From positions 1 to 64,000 of the forward strand of contig JALIHJ010000076.1 in the NCBI GenBank assembly GCA_022984795.1: a DNA stretch of 64,000 nt. Reading direction: 5' to 3'. Below, piece after piece: positions 27,890 to 38,313 of this stretch. Both the position numbers and the translations under genes were made by a program. The notes below the pieces were generated by a model. It was given only the letters and a program-made list of their open reading frames with translations, was not told the DNA's origin and did no database searches. The DNA is from Fabrea salina (taxonomy: Eukaryota > Ciliophora > Heterotrichea > Heterotrichida > Fabreidae). How positions within the stretch are numbered: position 1 is the first letter of the stretch; each line of letters opens with the position of its first letter.

Positions 27890-30800
27890 TCAATCTTTAT
27901 GCTTACTTATGCCGAAATCAGGGACTTGATGGTTGTCTTCGACAAGATTTGGACTTGAGGCAGACTCCTTGTTTTCTTCATATGGACTTGTAATGTTTTG
28001 TTGGGTGCTTATGTTTTCTACTGGGGTTGCTTTCTTTTTGCAGCAAGAGTGGAGTTTCAGGATGAGTCCTACTACAACTGCTAGAGACTGGATCACCATG
28101 AGTCCGCTTGAGATCCACAGTATGGCTGTTTCTAAAGTGCTTCCCCAGCCCTCTAAGTCTTGTTGTAGGTAGTAAAGTACTAGTCCAAAGATCAGAGTTA
28201 CTCCAGTTTCTACAATGAAGGATGTTGCTTGAGTAACCTTGTCTTTGTAGGGTCTAATAAGTACTAAGAATACCAGAAACCCCAGCATCAGTAGTAAGTT
28301 AACTACTCCCTGAACTAGTGGAAACTCACTTAGCAGTATGAGGCTAGCTGCAAACAGGAGTCTTTTGAGAATGAAGACTGGGTAGGTGAGGGTCCTCATA
28401 GTTGTATCACACTTGAACTCGTAGAATAAGCTTCCCCAAGTTTTGTAGAACTCAGAGTCAGTTGAGTTTGACTGCACTTGGTCTTTGTTGGACTTGAGGA
28501 AGATAGCTAGAGTTAGTGGAGTAACTGTCAGCAGAATCAAGAAAAAACACCCAACTAAGAAGCTTGAAACTACTTCTATCTTGACTTGGGGTAGTGAAGT
28601 GAATTGGATGAGACAAGGAATAACCAAGTCAAGGTAGGTCTGAATCCAGTACCTAATAAGTATACTGAATTTGAATTTACTCAGAACAAAGTTGGAACCT
28701 GTTTGAATGCATCTAACTCCGACCTTAGAAATAACCCAAACTAAGACCCATGATCCAAGCAGCCCTAGTAGAATAGTAATACTTCCACCTGCATTCAGCA
28801 CAAATAGGTTGGAGTCAAATCTGTATTCTCTTGAGTAGTAGTGAGTGTTTGGGCTGGTGCTGTCTGAACTGTAGTTAATGACCTTAGGAATCCTTTCTGA
28901 AAGACTCAGTCCTTTAAAGTGTCCTCTGAGAGCAGGAGTCAGTGGGTTGCTGCTGATTGGAATGTAGGTAAGGATTTGAATAGTGTTGAGGAATTGCCAG
29001 ACTCCTGAAGGATTGAAACTCAACAGTCCAGCTCCTCCTGATACTCCTGTGGTTATAGAAGTTGTAGTTTTTGCAGTATCTTGAGCTTGTTGAGTGGTTT
29101 GGTCGTCTGGGTTGAAGAAACTGAGTTGAGTTTGGAGAGTTTTGGACTCAAGCAGGAAGTTAGACTTACTCAGTAGTTGGGACCTAAACTCCAGAAGTAT
29201 GATTTCTCCCTTTGTTACGTAGGAGTTCAAGTCTAGGTTGAGTTCATACTTAGCAGTGTTTAGAGTATCCATGGTGAACTCAAACCCAATGGACTTGTTC
29301 TGAGTGTAAAGGTCGAAGTCACTCAGTTTTAGAGTTTGGTTGAGATTCTCTGAGAATTCCAGTGTGAGAGTGTTGTCTTCATTGGTTAGATTGGCAGAGA
29401 ATGTTCCTCTGTTGCAGAACCCTTGGTCTTCAATGTATCCTTGGTTGCATTCACAAGTGTTATTATTAACTGATGCATTTTCTACACAACTACTACATTC
29501 TTCAAACTCGCACTCAGTGCATAAATCATTGCCACACAAACTGCAAGTAGAGTTGTTGATACACCCAAACTCACAGTTAGGTTGGCAGTCTATGCACTGG
29601 TCTCCATTCCAGAACTGGTCTATTTCACAGAGTGGTAGGCATTTGTCTGAGTTTTCTAGTGGACAGAACTCACACTCTTCGCAGTCAGAGTCTTGAAGTA
29701 GATCCTGTAGACTCACTACTGAGTTGTAGATTCTGACTTCCCAAATGAAGCCAGTGAAGAAGTTGCTGAAAGTGCTTGAAGAGTGTTTGGCCCCTATTGA
29801 GAAGTGGAAGTTGGAATCCGAGTCTTTGAGCCAGTTTTCTCCTAAAGTCTTTGATAGCACCGAAGTAGAGTTGTAGTAGCTCTCTAACTTGAATTGATCT
29901 TGGTCAATAGAAGTTCTGACACTCACTAAATTCCAGTAGTTGTTTAGCTTGTCTGTGGACTGATAAGTTTCTTCTAAAGTTACATAGAGACTGTAGTCTG
30001 ATAGCCCGATTTCTAGGATGTTTGCGTAGTTGATGTGTTGCTTGTAGAGTAGAGTGCCTGAGGAGGAGAGTGATCGAATCCACATACTCAAAGTGAACTG
30101 GGGAGCTAGGATTAGTAGAGGCTCTGAAACATCACCATAGGGAGGCAGTTGCATCACTGAACTACCTCTAAAGTAGTAGCCTTTGTCTTTAGTGGGATAG
30201 GGATCAGTCTCATGGAAGAAAGGGTAGAACTGGTTGTTGACTCCTGTAAGTACTGGAATTGAGTTTTCTGAGTCGTAGACAACATTCTGCAGAGTGTTGA
30301 ATCTAAGGTTGGGCAAGTTAGAGCTGAAATAGAGGGGAGCCCAGCACTAGAAATTTGGTTTGAACCAAGTAGTAACGAGTTTCAGAGCAATAAGTACCTA
30401 GTAGGAGTAACATTAGACAGTTATCAGCAAACCAGTTCTATTGAGTAGTAGAGTGGAGTCATAAAATGTCCACTCTTTGTAAGTGACTCTTGGTTGGTAG
30501 CTTACACAACTGAAGGAGTCTAGTTGGCAGGTTATCAGAGTGTCTGAGTAATAGTTTGAATTGCCAACAAGTCAGCAGGTCCTACTTTCACTTGAAGTTG
30601 AGAGGAGTCTTAGGGAACTTCTGCATTGATGGTTACTGTTTTGAGTGCCTGCAGAGAATTTGATGAGTGGCTGGAAAGAACAGTCTCCTCTGCACATAGT
30701 GAGTCTGTTGTCTATCCAGACTCTGAATTGAGGCTTGGTTTCATAAGTTCTTAAAAAGTCAGAAGGTATCACAAACCAAAACTGGGAGTCTGCGGAAGCT

Positions 30801-32333
30801 TTTCGCAGAGTTTCTCCTTCTACTTCACTGCCGTCGTCGAGTTTGAACTTCAAGTCAGAGGAACTGGGATTCATGTAGCTTGGAAGGAGAGCGTAGATGT
30901 AGTTTCCATGACAGTAAACATACAAGTTGAAGTAGGTCTTGCTTATGCGAAGTTGATGGAGATAGTTCTTTGAAGTACAATCTGCAGGGTTGAAACCACC
31001 TACTATTTCCTTGCTTTGTCCTTTGTAAACAAAGGAATAGCTGTTATCAACAGTATTAGAAGTCAGATCTAGTCTTTTGATCATAGGAAATCCATTTCTC
31101 TGACCATTTCCAGGCATTTCTACTCCCAGTGCAAAGGAGTTCCTTTCTCCTGAGCTGTGGTGTTCTATTTCTAAGTAGTAGGACTCTCCCGCTGTCAATG
31201 CTATAGAGTTCGACTGGTTCTCTCCCCATACAAAGTACACATGCTCGTTTGACTGTTTACTTGAGTTGATGATTTCTTGCTTGTTGAGTGGGTTGAAGTC
31301 AGTACTTAAGTATACTTTAACACTTCCTCTGAAAGAAGTGTAGAATATATAGTCTCCTGTCCTTGGTGGCTTTGAAGAGTCCATAGATCAAGGAGTCATA
31401 GTTGTCCATAGTCGTCAGAATGGTTGCTGAAGGTATGACTATTCTCTCGATTAACTCACTCTCGACTCCAATGTTGCCTGCAGTATAGGTCTTTCTCACT
31501 AGTCCTGCACTACCTTCATAATATTCTTGATTTTCTGAGAAAAAGTAGACTCCACTTCTGAACTTAATGCTTTTGAAATTTGTTTCTTTGACGTGGCACT
31601 GGGATCCATTTAATTCAACCTGAACTTTAGAAGTGTCATCTGGAAATGACTTTCCCGTTATAATAACTTGCACTCTATTCTCTGAGTTAACTGAAATTGC
31701 TTCAACAACAGCTAGAGTTCTGAACCAGTATTGGTCTCCTTCTAGTGTGTAGCCCCCTGTCCAGTGTAATGATCTTGATTCATTCTTTAATTTGTAATCT
31801 ACACCATAATCTCCATGCACATTGTTTCCTATTGCTCCATTTAAGATATAGGGTCTTGAGTTTTCCACATATTCATTTTCAAATGTCACTTCAAGACCTT
31901 TTATTTCCAAGTAGTTAATGAAATCTCTAGAGTTTTCCCAAGTAAGATAATAAAGACTAACAGTCTCACCAGCAGCTCCTTCACTTGGAACCAAGCTCAT
32001 TATAGGAAAAGGCCAATCCCACTTAAACACACTGCTCTCTGAGTATATTTCCCCAGAGTTGTGCAGTACTTTTAGTTCAGGGTTACTTGCATCACTTCCA
32101 TCCCAAGGAGGAATAAGGCACTCGATCTCATCTGCCTTGAGAGAGAGTATTTCGCAGTCCCTTCCATCTAACGTCACTTGATAGTTGCTAGCATCAAGGT
32201 CATCTGTGAAGTCCCCAAATAAGTACAGGCTGCTCAGCCCTTGAAATATTTCGGGATCAGTAGTTCCTTTATTAGGAGTGGCTATTTCACTCACACTCAC
32301 GGCTTGGCACAATCCTATTAGCAATAAAATCAT
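27890..32333 (-). pseudogene. Decayed IPT/PA14/LamG/Cys-rich multi-pass surface protein (array copy 1)
   Basis: A paralogue of the intact gene at 33206-36829. The start region (ATG 32331-32333, MILLLIGLCQAVSV) encodes a signal peptide, IPT segment and PA14 domain. The frame changes at about 31350, within the segment matching LFRAPRTGDYTFY; a second change and a stop follow at about 30540-30660, where the paralogue reads VVTINGEKFPGDP. Between 30320 and 30560 homology is eroded. From 30316 the frame is open again through a LamG-like domain, Cys-rich repeats and the C-terminal membrane domain to TGA at 27890-27892, with an in-frame TAA two codons on. At least three breaks, against none in the intact paralogue, mark it as decaying; parts may still be transcribed. 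Confidence 0.65.
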
Positions 32334-32460
32334 ATTTATTAACCTTTGCACTTTACTTTAAATTTACTTCTAGCTATCTAAACTGAAGCCAAGCACACTC
32401 AGCATTGGTCTTAGAGTTAAAATCCCTTTCCTACAAATACGATAAAAAGAGGGTTTCGGA

Positions 32461-32483
32461 CATTTTGAATTTCTTCAACAACC
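32461..32483. repeat. 23-bp direct repeat, unit 1
   Basis: CATTTTGAATTTC followed by TTCAACAACC, identical to 32724-32746. Confidence 0.8.
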
Positions 32484-32723
32484 AATTTACCCACCCAAAG
32501 TTGTAAGTTGCAAGTTAGTTTCTACTTGATCACTCTAAAGTTCTATTAGAAGACTTAGAAAGTATTCAACCGATTTCAAGTTAATTAGCTACTTTAATGA
32601 CTAATGTGTTTAAGTAGCCCACCAGTATGAACACGACACTAACACCCTAACTATTTGAATAATTACTAACCTCAAAGACTTGATTTAAGCTGCTAATCTG
32701 TTAAAGTTAAATTCCAGAAAATC

Positions 32724-32746
32724 CATTTTGAATTTCTTCAACAACC
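32724..32746. repeat. 23-bp direct repeat, unit 2
   Basis: Identical to 32461-32483, in the same orientation, 263 bp away. It could be the footprint of a duplication or a regulatory element used twice. Confidence 0.8.
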
Positions 32747-33205
32747 CTTAAAATTCAAGTTAGTCAGAGATGTGTCTCATGGAGCCTCATTACAGGCCTT
32801 TAAAGAACTGGGCTTCCAACAGGCATTGATAAAGAAGCCCTCGTCAAAGAATTTTCAGTTAAGAGGTATTGCCATAATTCTCTGTTCAGAGGTTTTATGG
32901 GAAAGCCTGCCGATTCAGCGTTTGACTACTTATTCTGCTTTACACTAAAGACAACAACTAAGTCAAAGAAGATTCAAACCAAGAGACAGCTAACAACTAC
33001 TCTCATAAAAAGAAAAACTTAATAGTTTATCATTAATCCTCCTGACCCAAAAGGATAAAGATATGCCAGTACATTAGATCAAGAATTCCAAGAATTAAAA
33101 AAGTCCTGGTGAGCCACTTTTGCAAAACCCAGGATTCAATGTAGATAGTCGCCCGATGACCACAAGGTCGGTTTAAATAAATAAATAAATACTTTATCAT
33201 TAAGC

Positions 33206-36200
33206 CTACGCTTTTCTTCCTTCGAAGAACTCTAGAGCTTTTGAGTTACTGTTAATTTCTTCAATCTTCAGTTCCTCAACAACTGCATTATTACGGGCTA
33301 TTCTGCGCTTGACTAACTCAGCAATTGTCTGGAAGAAGATCAGAACAGAAGCCAGCACTTGGACTCCCATCACTGCTAGTGTAGTGTAGATTATAACTTC
33401 TTCAACTTGTTTTTCGTAGTTAAGGTCTTCTCCCGAAAAGTAGTTCACCAGTCCAAACACTGCAAAACAACCCAGTTCAGAAACAGTGTTTGTAACTTGC
33501 AGAATGCTTTCGGAGTAAGGTCTAACAGCAACTAAGTAACCTAAAGACCCCAAGGCCAAGAAGATATTGATGAGTGATTGCATTACTGGAAAAGCACCCA
33601 TCAACATAAGGTTCAAGCAGTAAAGCAGTCTTCTCAGTACAAAAAAGACGTAAAAGTACCTAGCAAACTTACCTCCTTTAACATCGAACTCGTAAAACAA
33701 GGACCCAAACATTCCATAAAAAGCTGACTCTTCACTGAGTCTTGTAATCTGTTCAGATTTCTTAGCAATGAACCTAAGCACCAAAACAGGAGACACTAGA
33801 AGAAATACTCCAAAGACCAATCCTACTACCCAGTTAGCAATGGCCAGTAGTTCAGCACTGAAGTTCCACAACTGAATCAAAACTGCCAAACAAATCTCAA
33901 GGTAGGACTGAATCCAGAACCTAATGAACACTCCGTACTTGTACTCACCAAGCTGTTTAGTGAACTTCTTGTGAATAACCTTCACTTTGCACTTTGACAG
34001 TCCCCAAGCTACAGGCCATAGCACTAGAATAAGGATCATCACAGAAAGCGAGTTGCCTGCATTGGTGAGGAACAAGCTAGACTCAAACCCATAGTCAGAG
34101 GAGTTACTGTGATTGTTAGGAGTTTTTTCTTGGAGGAGTTTAAAAGGGCTAGGAATAGGCACCATTTCATTGAAAGAAGAAAAGAACCCAACTAGCACTG
34201 GAGTGAGTTTGTTCTTGGAAATGGGAATCAAGGCTAGTATCTGCACAGTGTTGATTAAAGACCACAGACTAGCTGGGTTGGGGTTTAAAAATCCCACTGT
34301 TAGACTTGTACCAGATGCTAGTGCCACTGCACTTTGACCAGTTCTAGTTCCTTGCTTTACTTGACTGGTTTCTGGGTTGTATGAGTAGAACCTTCCACTT
34401 AAAGTTTCGTTGAAAAGGAACCTTTCATCTGCGTCTCTGAGTTCAGAAGTGAACTTCAGAGTAAAGGGCTGACCTTCTTCTACGTAGTTTTTGAACTTGA
34501 AGCTTGTGAAGTAAGTTCTGTTGGACCTTTTCTCTGTTGAGTAAGTAGTGCTTGTGTCTTGTAGTAGAATCAAGTAGTCCTCAGTAGTTAAGTTCTTGCC
34601 AGGTGGACTTGTGAACGTTAAGTTTAAGTAGTTTTCTTCTTTGACTTCTAAGTTTGCGTAGAAGTAGCTTTTCTGGCAACCTTCAGTATTGCACTCACAA
34701 GTAGAGTTCTGAGTTAAAGATGAATTTTCAATGCAACTAGTGCATACTTCTGCTGAGTCACAAGTTGTGCAGAGACTAGGACAAGTTAAGCAATTGCCAG
34801 ACTCAAAGTAAGTTTCTTCAGCACAAAAAATGCAGTCTCCTTCAAACAGATTGTACCCGAAATTGCATTGTAAGCACTGGTCAAGAAAGCATCTAAAGCA
34901 GTTATCAGGACAGGTCAGAGAAACGTAGTAGTCAATGCTTGGATCCATAGGCACAGTGTAAGTGCCTCCTCCGTAAGTTATCTGGGGTTGGTAATCCCCT
35001 TCAGTGTAAGAATCTAATTGGCACTGTATTGAAGAAGCTGAAGCAGACAAGATTCTGCATACATTAGAGCCTAGCTTGACTTCTAGCTTAGAAATATCAG
35101 TTGGAAGGTTCTCTCCAGTAATGGTTACTAGTGCTGAACTCTCAGAGAAGCTTCTGATTACAGGCAAGTATTGGTCAGTGAAGGAACAGTCTCCTCTGCA
35201 TGTAGTGAGTCTGTTGTCAATCCAGACTCTGAGTTGGGGTCTGGTTTCATAAGTTCTCAAGAAGTCCGAAGGAATCACAAACCAGAACTGGGACTCCGAA
35301 GAAGCTTGATGCAGTGTTTCTCCATAAACTTCACTTCCGTCTACTTTGAATTTCAAGTCATCGGGGTCAGGGTTCATGTAACTTGGCAGCAGCGCATAAA
35401 GGTAATTGTCGTGACAGTAAACGTATAGGTTAAAGTAACTCTGGCTGATAGTAGCTTGATAGTGATAATTTTTGGAAGCACAATCAGAAGGGCTGAAAGG
35501 GTTTGTCAATTCACTCTTACCTTTGTAGATAAAAGGGTAATTGTAACTGAGAGTGCCTGAACTCAAGTCTAGTCTCTTCACCATAGGGAATCCATTTCTG
35601 TACCCACTGCCAGGGATCCTCACTCCCAAAGAAAAAGAATTTCTTCCTGCAGAGCTCAAATGCTCTATTTCTATGTAGTAAGACTCTCCTTCCACCATAG
35701 CTATAGGCCCAGATTCATTGCTCTCAGAGGTAAAGTACAAGTATTCATTTGATTCTTGACTTGAGTTAATGACTTCTTGCTTGTTGGAAGACCTAGAGTC
35801 CAAACTAAGGTACACTCTAACACTTCCTCTAAAAGAAGCATAAAAGGTGTAATCTCCAGTCCGGGGAGCTCTAAAGAGTCCGTAAATCAAGGAGTCATGA
35901 CTTTCAGTAGTTGTGAGTATCGTTGCTGAAGAGATAACTTCTCTGTTCACAAGTTCACTAGCAACTCTAATGTTTCGTTGAGTGTATGTTTCCCTTACTA
36001 AACCTGCACTTCCTTGATAGTACTCTGAGTTCTTAACATCAAAGTAGACTCCATTGATGCACTTAATACTACTGAAACTAGCTTGAGTAACTTGACACTC
36101 AGTGCCGTCCAGTTCCACCCTTATTCTGGAAGTTTCACTAGGAAAAGACTTACCTGTGATGCTAACACTCAACCCCAAACCATTCCCTTGCTCCACAGAA

Positions 36201-36829
36201 AACCCTTCTACTGCAGCAATGGCTCTGAACCAGTAGCTTTCTCCTTCTAAGCTATATCCTCCTGTCCACAAAATTCCTTTTCTCTCACCCCAATATTTGT
36301 ATGAGATGCTTTGGTCTCCGTGGACGTTGCTTTGTATTTGTGGAGTCAGAATCAATGGATCTTGGCTGTCTAGTAAGTTATTTTGGAATGCCATACTGAC
36401 CCCTTTGATTTGTACAGATACATCATCCTGGTAATCCACATACCTAACGAAATACAGGTTAACATCATCCCAGGCAGGCGCTTCACTAGGATTAAAGCCA
36501 ACTAGAGGAACAGGCCAGCCAAGTTCAAATGCACTATTTTTCGAGTAAATTTCACTAGAGCCGTGCACAACTCTTAAGTTAGCACCGGTACTACTTCCCC
36601 AGGGAGGAATAATACACTCAATTTGATCTGTTTGCACAGACAATATTTCACAGTCTTCAGTTCCTACTTTAACTTGATAGTTGCTTGACTCCAAATCATC
36701 TTGGAAGTCCCCAAATAGAAATAGACTACTGAGGCCATAAAACTTCGTAGGGTCAGTGGTCTCTTTATTTGGAGTAGCTACTCTAGTAACAATAGCAGCT
36801 TGACATAATCCTAGTAACAATGCTATCAT
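33206..36829 (-). CDS. IPT/PA14/Cys-rich multi-pass surface protein (intact array copy)
   Basis: About 1207 residues from ATG 36827-36829 (MIALLLGLCQAAIV), chosen because all array copies share the AAATATGAT start context and signal peptide. Order: IPT/TIG segment (about 15-250), PA14 domain (about 270-400, LIYGLFRAPRTGDYTFYASF), a spacer domain, a second IPT domain (about 560-640), Cys-rich EGF/furin-like repeats (about 650-740), a beta-rich stretch, then seven or eight membrane helices (about 890-1170), including YGVFIRFWIQSYLEICLAVL and a VAVRPY motif, and a cytoplasmic tail. PA14 and IPT occur together in fibrocystin-type proteins; a carbohydrate-binding receptor or mating/food-sensing surface protein is inferred. 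Ends in TAG. Confidence 0.8.
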   Translation of the reverse strand: MIALLLGLCQAAIVTRVATPNKETTDPTKFYGLSSLFLFGDFQDDLESSNYQVKVGTEDCEILSVQTDQIECIIPPWGSSTGANLRVVHGSSEIYSKNSAFELGWPVPLVGFNPSEAPAWDDVNLYFVRYVDYQDDVSVQIKGVSMAFQNNLLDSQDPLILTPQIQSNVHGDQSISYKYWGERKGILWTGGYSLEGESYWFRAIAAVEGFSVEQGNGLGLSVSITGKSFPSETSRIRVELDGTECQVTQASFSSIKCINGVYFDVKNSEYYQGSAGLVRETYTQRNIRVASELVNREVISSATILTTTESHDSLIYGLFRAPRTGDYTFYASFRGSVRVYLSLDSRSSNKQEVINSSQESNEYLYFTSESNESGPIAMVEGESYYIEIEHLSSAGRNSFSLGVRIPGSGYRNGFPMVKRLDLSSGTLSYNYPFIYKGKSELTNPFSPSDCASKNYHYQATISQSYFNLYVYCHDNYLYALLPSYMNPDPDDLKFKVDGSEVYGETLHQASSESQFWFVIPSDFLRTYETRPQLRVWIDNRLTTCRGDCSFTDQYLPVIRSFSESSALVTITGENLPTDISKLEVKLGSNVCRILSASASSIQCQLDSYTEGDYQPQITYGGGTYTVPMDPSIDYYVSLTCPDNCFRCFLDQCLQCNFGYNLFEGDCIFCAEETYFESGNCLTCPSLCTTCDSAEVCTSCIENSSLTQNSTCECNTEGCQKSYFYANLEVKEENYLNLTFTSPPGKNLTTEDYLILLQDTSTTYSTEKRSNRTYFTSFKFKNYVEEGQPFTLKFTSELRDADERFLFNETLSGRFYSYNPETSQVKQGTRTGQSAVALASGTSLTVGFLNPNPASLWSLINTVQILALIPISKNKLTPVLVGFFSSFNEMVPIPSPFKLLQEKTPNNHSNSSDYGFESSLFLTNAGNSLSVMILILVLWPVAWGLSKCKVKVIHKKFTKQLGEYKYGVFIRFWIQSYLEICLAVLIQLWNFSAELLAIANWVVGLVFGVFLLVSPVLVLRFIAKKSEQITRLSEESAFYGMFGSLFYEFDVKGGKFARYFYVFFVLRRLLYCLNLMLMGAFPVMQSLINIFLALGSLGYLVAVRPYSESILQVTNTVSELGCFAVFGLVNYFSGEDLNYEKQVEEVIIYTTLAVMGVQVLASVLIFFQTIAELVKRRIARNNAVVEELKIEEINSNSKALEFFEGRKA

Positions 36830-36849
36830 ATTTAATTTAATTAAACGTC

Positions 36850-38313
36850 TCATGGATACCCCAATAGCTCTTGAGCCTTGTCTATTTTAAAATCTGTGGC
36901 TACGACTAAAAAGTACAATTTGTCGTCAGAATATGGTAAATATCCTCCTTTTTCAATTAGAGAATCAGTGGCATCATTAGCTCCTAATTCAAAACTGTTA
37001 GCACAATTGTAATTACCAATAGTCAAAACTGCTTCAGAGGTCTCTTCAATCTTTTCGCCACTAGAAGTGAAAGTTTCTATCTTTGCAACCTTAGCTCCTG
37101 AAAGAACTTCTGCATAAACGTAGGTGTTTATTGTGGTGCCACTTGGGATTTTGCTGAATGTAGTGTCCCATGGCGTTCCTCCACAAAAAGTAATTTCAAC
37201 TAGATTTGAATTGGTTCGTTCGCAATTAACGTAATTAGAACCACCAGCAGTATAGCAACCCTCATCTATAACCGAAAAGTTTTCAGTAGTTATTTTAGCC
37301 TTACCAAAATGAGGAATGGGCTTTGTAGTGGTAAAGCTGATGGTGGTGTACAATTTCATGCCTACAGCATAGTCATTGATCTCAAAAGTTTTAGTAGGAG
37401 TTACACTTGGAGCCGGGCTAGAAGCAGCAGTCACACCTGTAGGACCCCATCCAATGAACCTCTGCACAAGGTTATTTACTCCTAGTCTCCACACTTGGAC
37501 TTCCCACTGCTTGTTGTTGATTTCTGCCCCTGGAGCAGTGAAGCTTTCAATTTCAAGTTCTATTTTCTCAGAAACAGAAACGTCTTGAGAAATGCCATAA
37601 ATGTACACTGTTCCTGCTTCATTGAAACAGTCCAGAGTCTCTTGGCCAGTAGACCCCTTTAAAGAATTTAAACCTTTGCAACTGGGACTTTGAGGTGCTG
37701 CCCAGTAAGAAGCTTCCGAATCTGCTGCAGAGTTAGGAGGAATCACCATAAGAATGTCGTGCTTATACAAGTCAGTCTGCAAAGTAAATTCTAAAGTGAT
37801 TTTGTTTTCTGAGAGAACTACTGGGTTAGGCGAGTCAGCTAAAACTGATAAAGAGGAGCTGTGGGTAGATGGCGCAATGCCCACAAAGCCAAAGTTGTAG
37901 TTAGCATCGACTATTTGGCCTCCTGAAGAGTGCCTAGTAAGTATTTTGAAAGGTCCATAAATTCCAGAACTAGAGGGAAGGTCAACTAGCAAGGTAAATT
38001 AATTGTCACTATTTCCTTGGACACCTTGCTCCGAAAGAACATAGGGCAACCCATAGGCATTCACAGCTCCAGAATGAACATTAAAGTCACTTGAAGGAAA
38101 GTGAACTTCAACTACTCCCTGAGCAAGAGTAGTGGAGGGCCTGAAGTTAAAGGTCATCTGAACGTTACTAACTCCAGCGTTCACTCTTGAAAGTGAGATA
38201 GGTTCCTTCCAGTTTTCTTGTGAGTGTTGTATTTTGCCTATGCCAATACTTCCATCCACTAAAACGCATACACCCAAAGCCAAAACAATCACTAATATTT
38301 TTCGCATTATCAT
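36850..38313 (-). CDS. Secreted beta-rich protein with internal in-frame TAA
   Basis: 487 codons with a signal peptide (MRKILVIVLALGVCVLVDGS; ATG 38313 or 38307). One frame runs throughout, broken once by TAA at 37999-38001. On either side the protein is beta-strand-rich and of similar composition (MTFNFRPSTTLAQGVVEVHF before; KITLEFTLQTDLYKHDILMV after), so it reads as one protein. A 24-nt GT..AG stretch (37989-38012) covers the TAA and its removal would keep frame, but it is longer than the 15-nt norm. The end is TGA 36850-36852 with TAA two codons later. No family recognised. The start overlaps the stop of the upstream array copy as TAATG. Confidence 0.55.

Larger units (their letters stand above)
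32334..33205. other. Long spacer within the surface-protein array
   Basis: 872 bp, by far the longest gap in the window. It contains a 23-bp exact direct repeat (32461-32483 and 32724-32746), a 13-base telomere-like stretch (32639-32651), a short hairpin (CCGA...TCGG near 33153-33171) and ATAA repeats at about 33174-33191. I see no coding frame. It could be remnant DNA of a lost array copy or long promoter DNA. Confidence 0.5.

Noticed and set aside
32639-32651. Interstitial telomere scar
   Set aside because: Only 13 bases (1.6 units); with similar 10-base matches elsewhere (near 1647) it cannot be told from chance.
33140-33175. tRNA-like or snoRNA-like hairpin
   Set aside because: Only a 4-bp GC stem with no acceptor, T or anticodon arm pattern and no box C/D pair.
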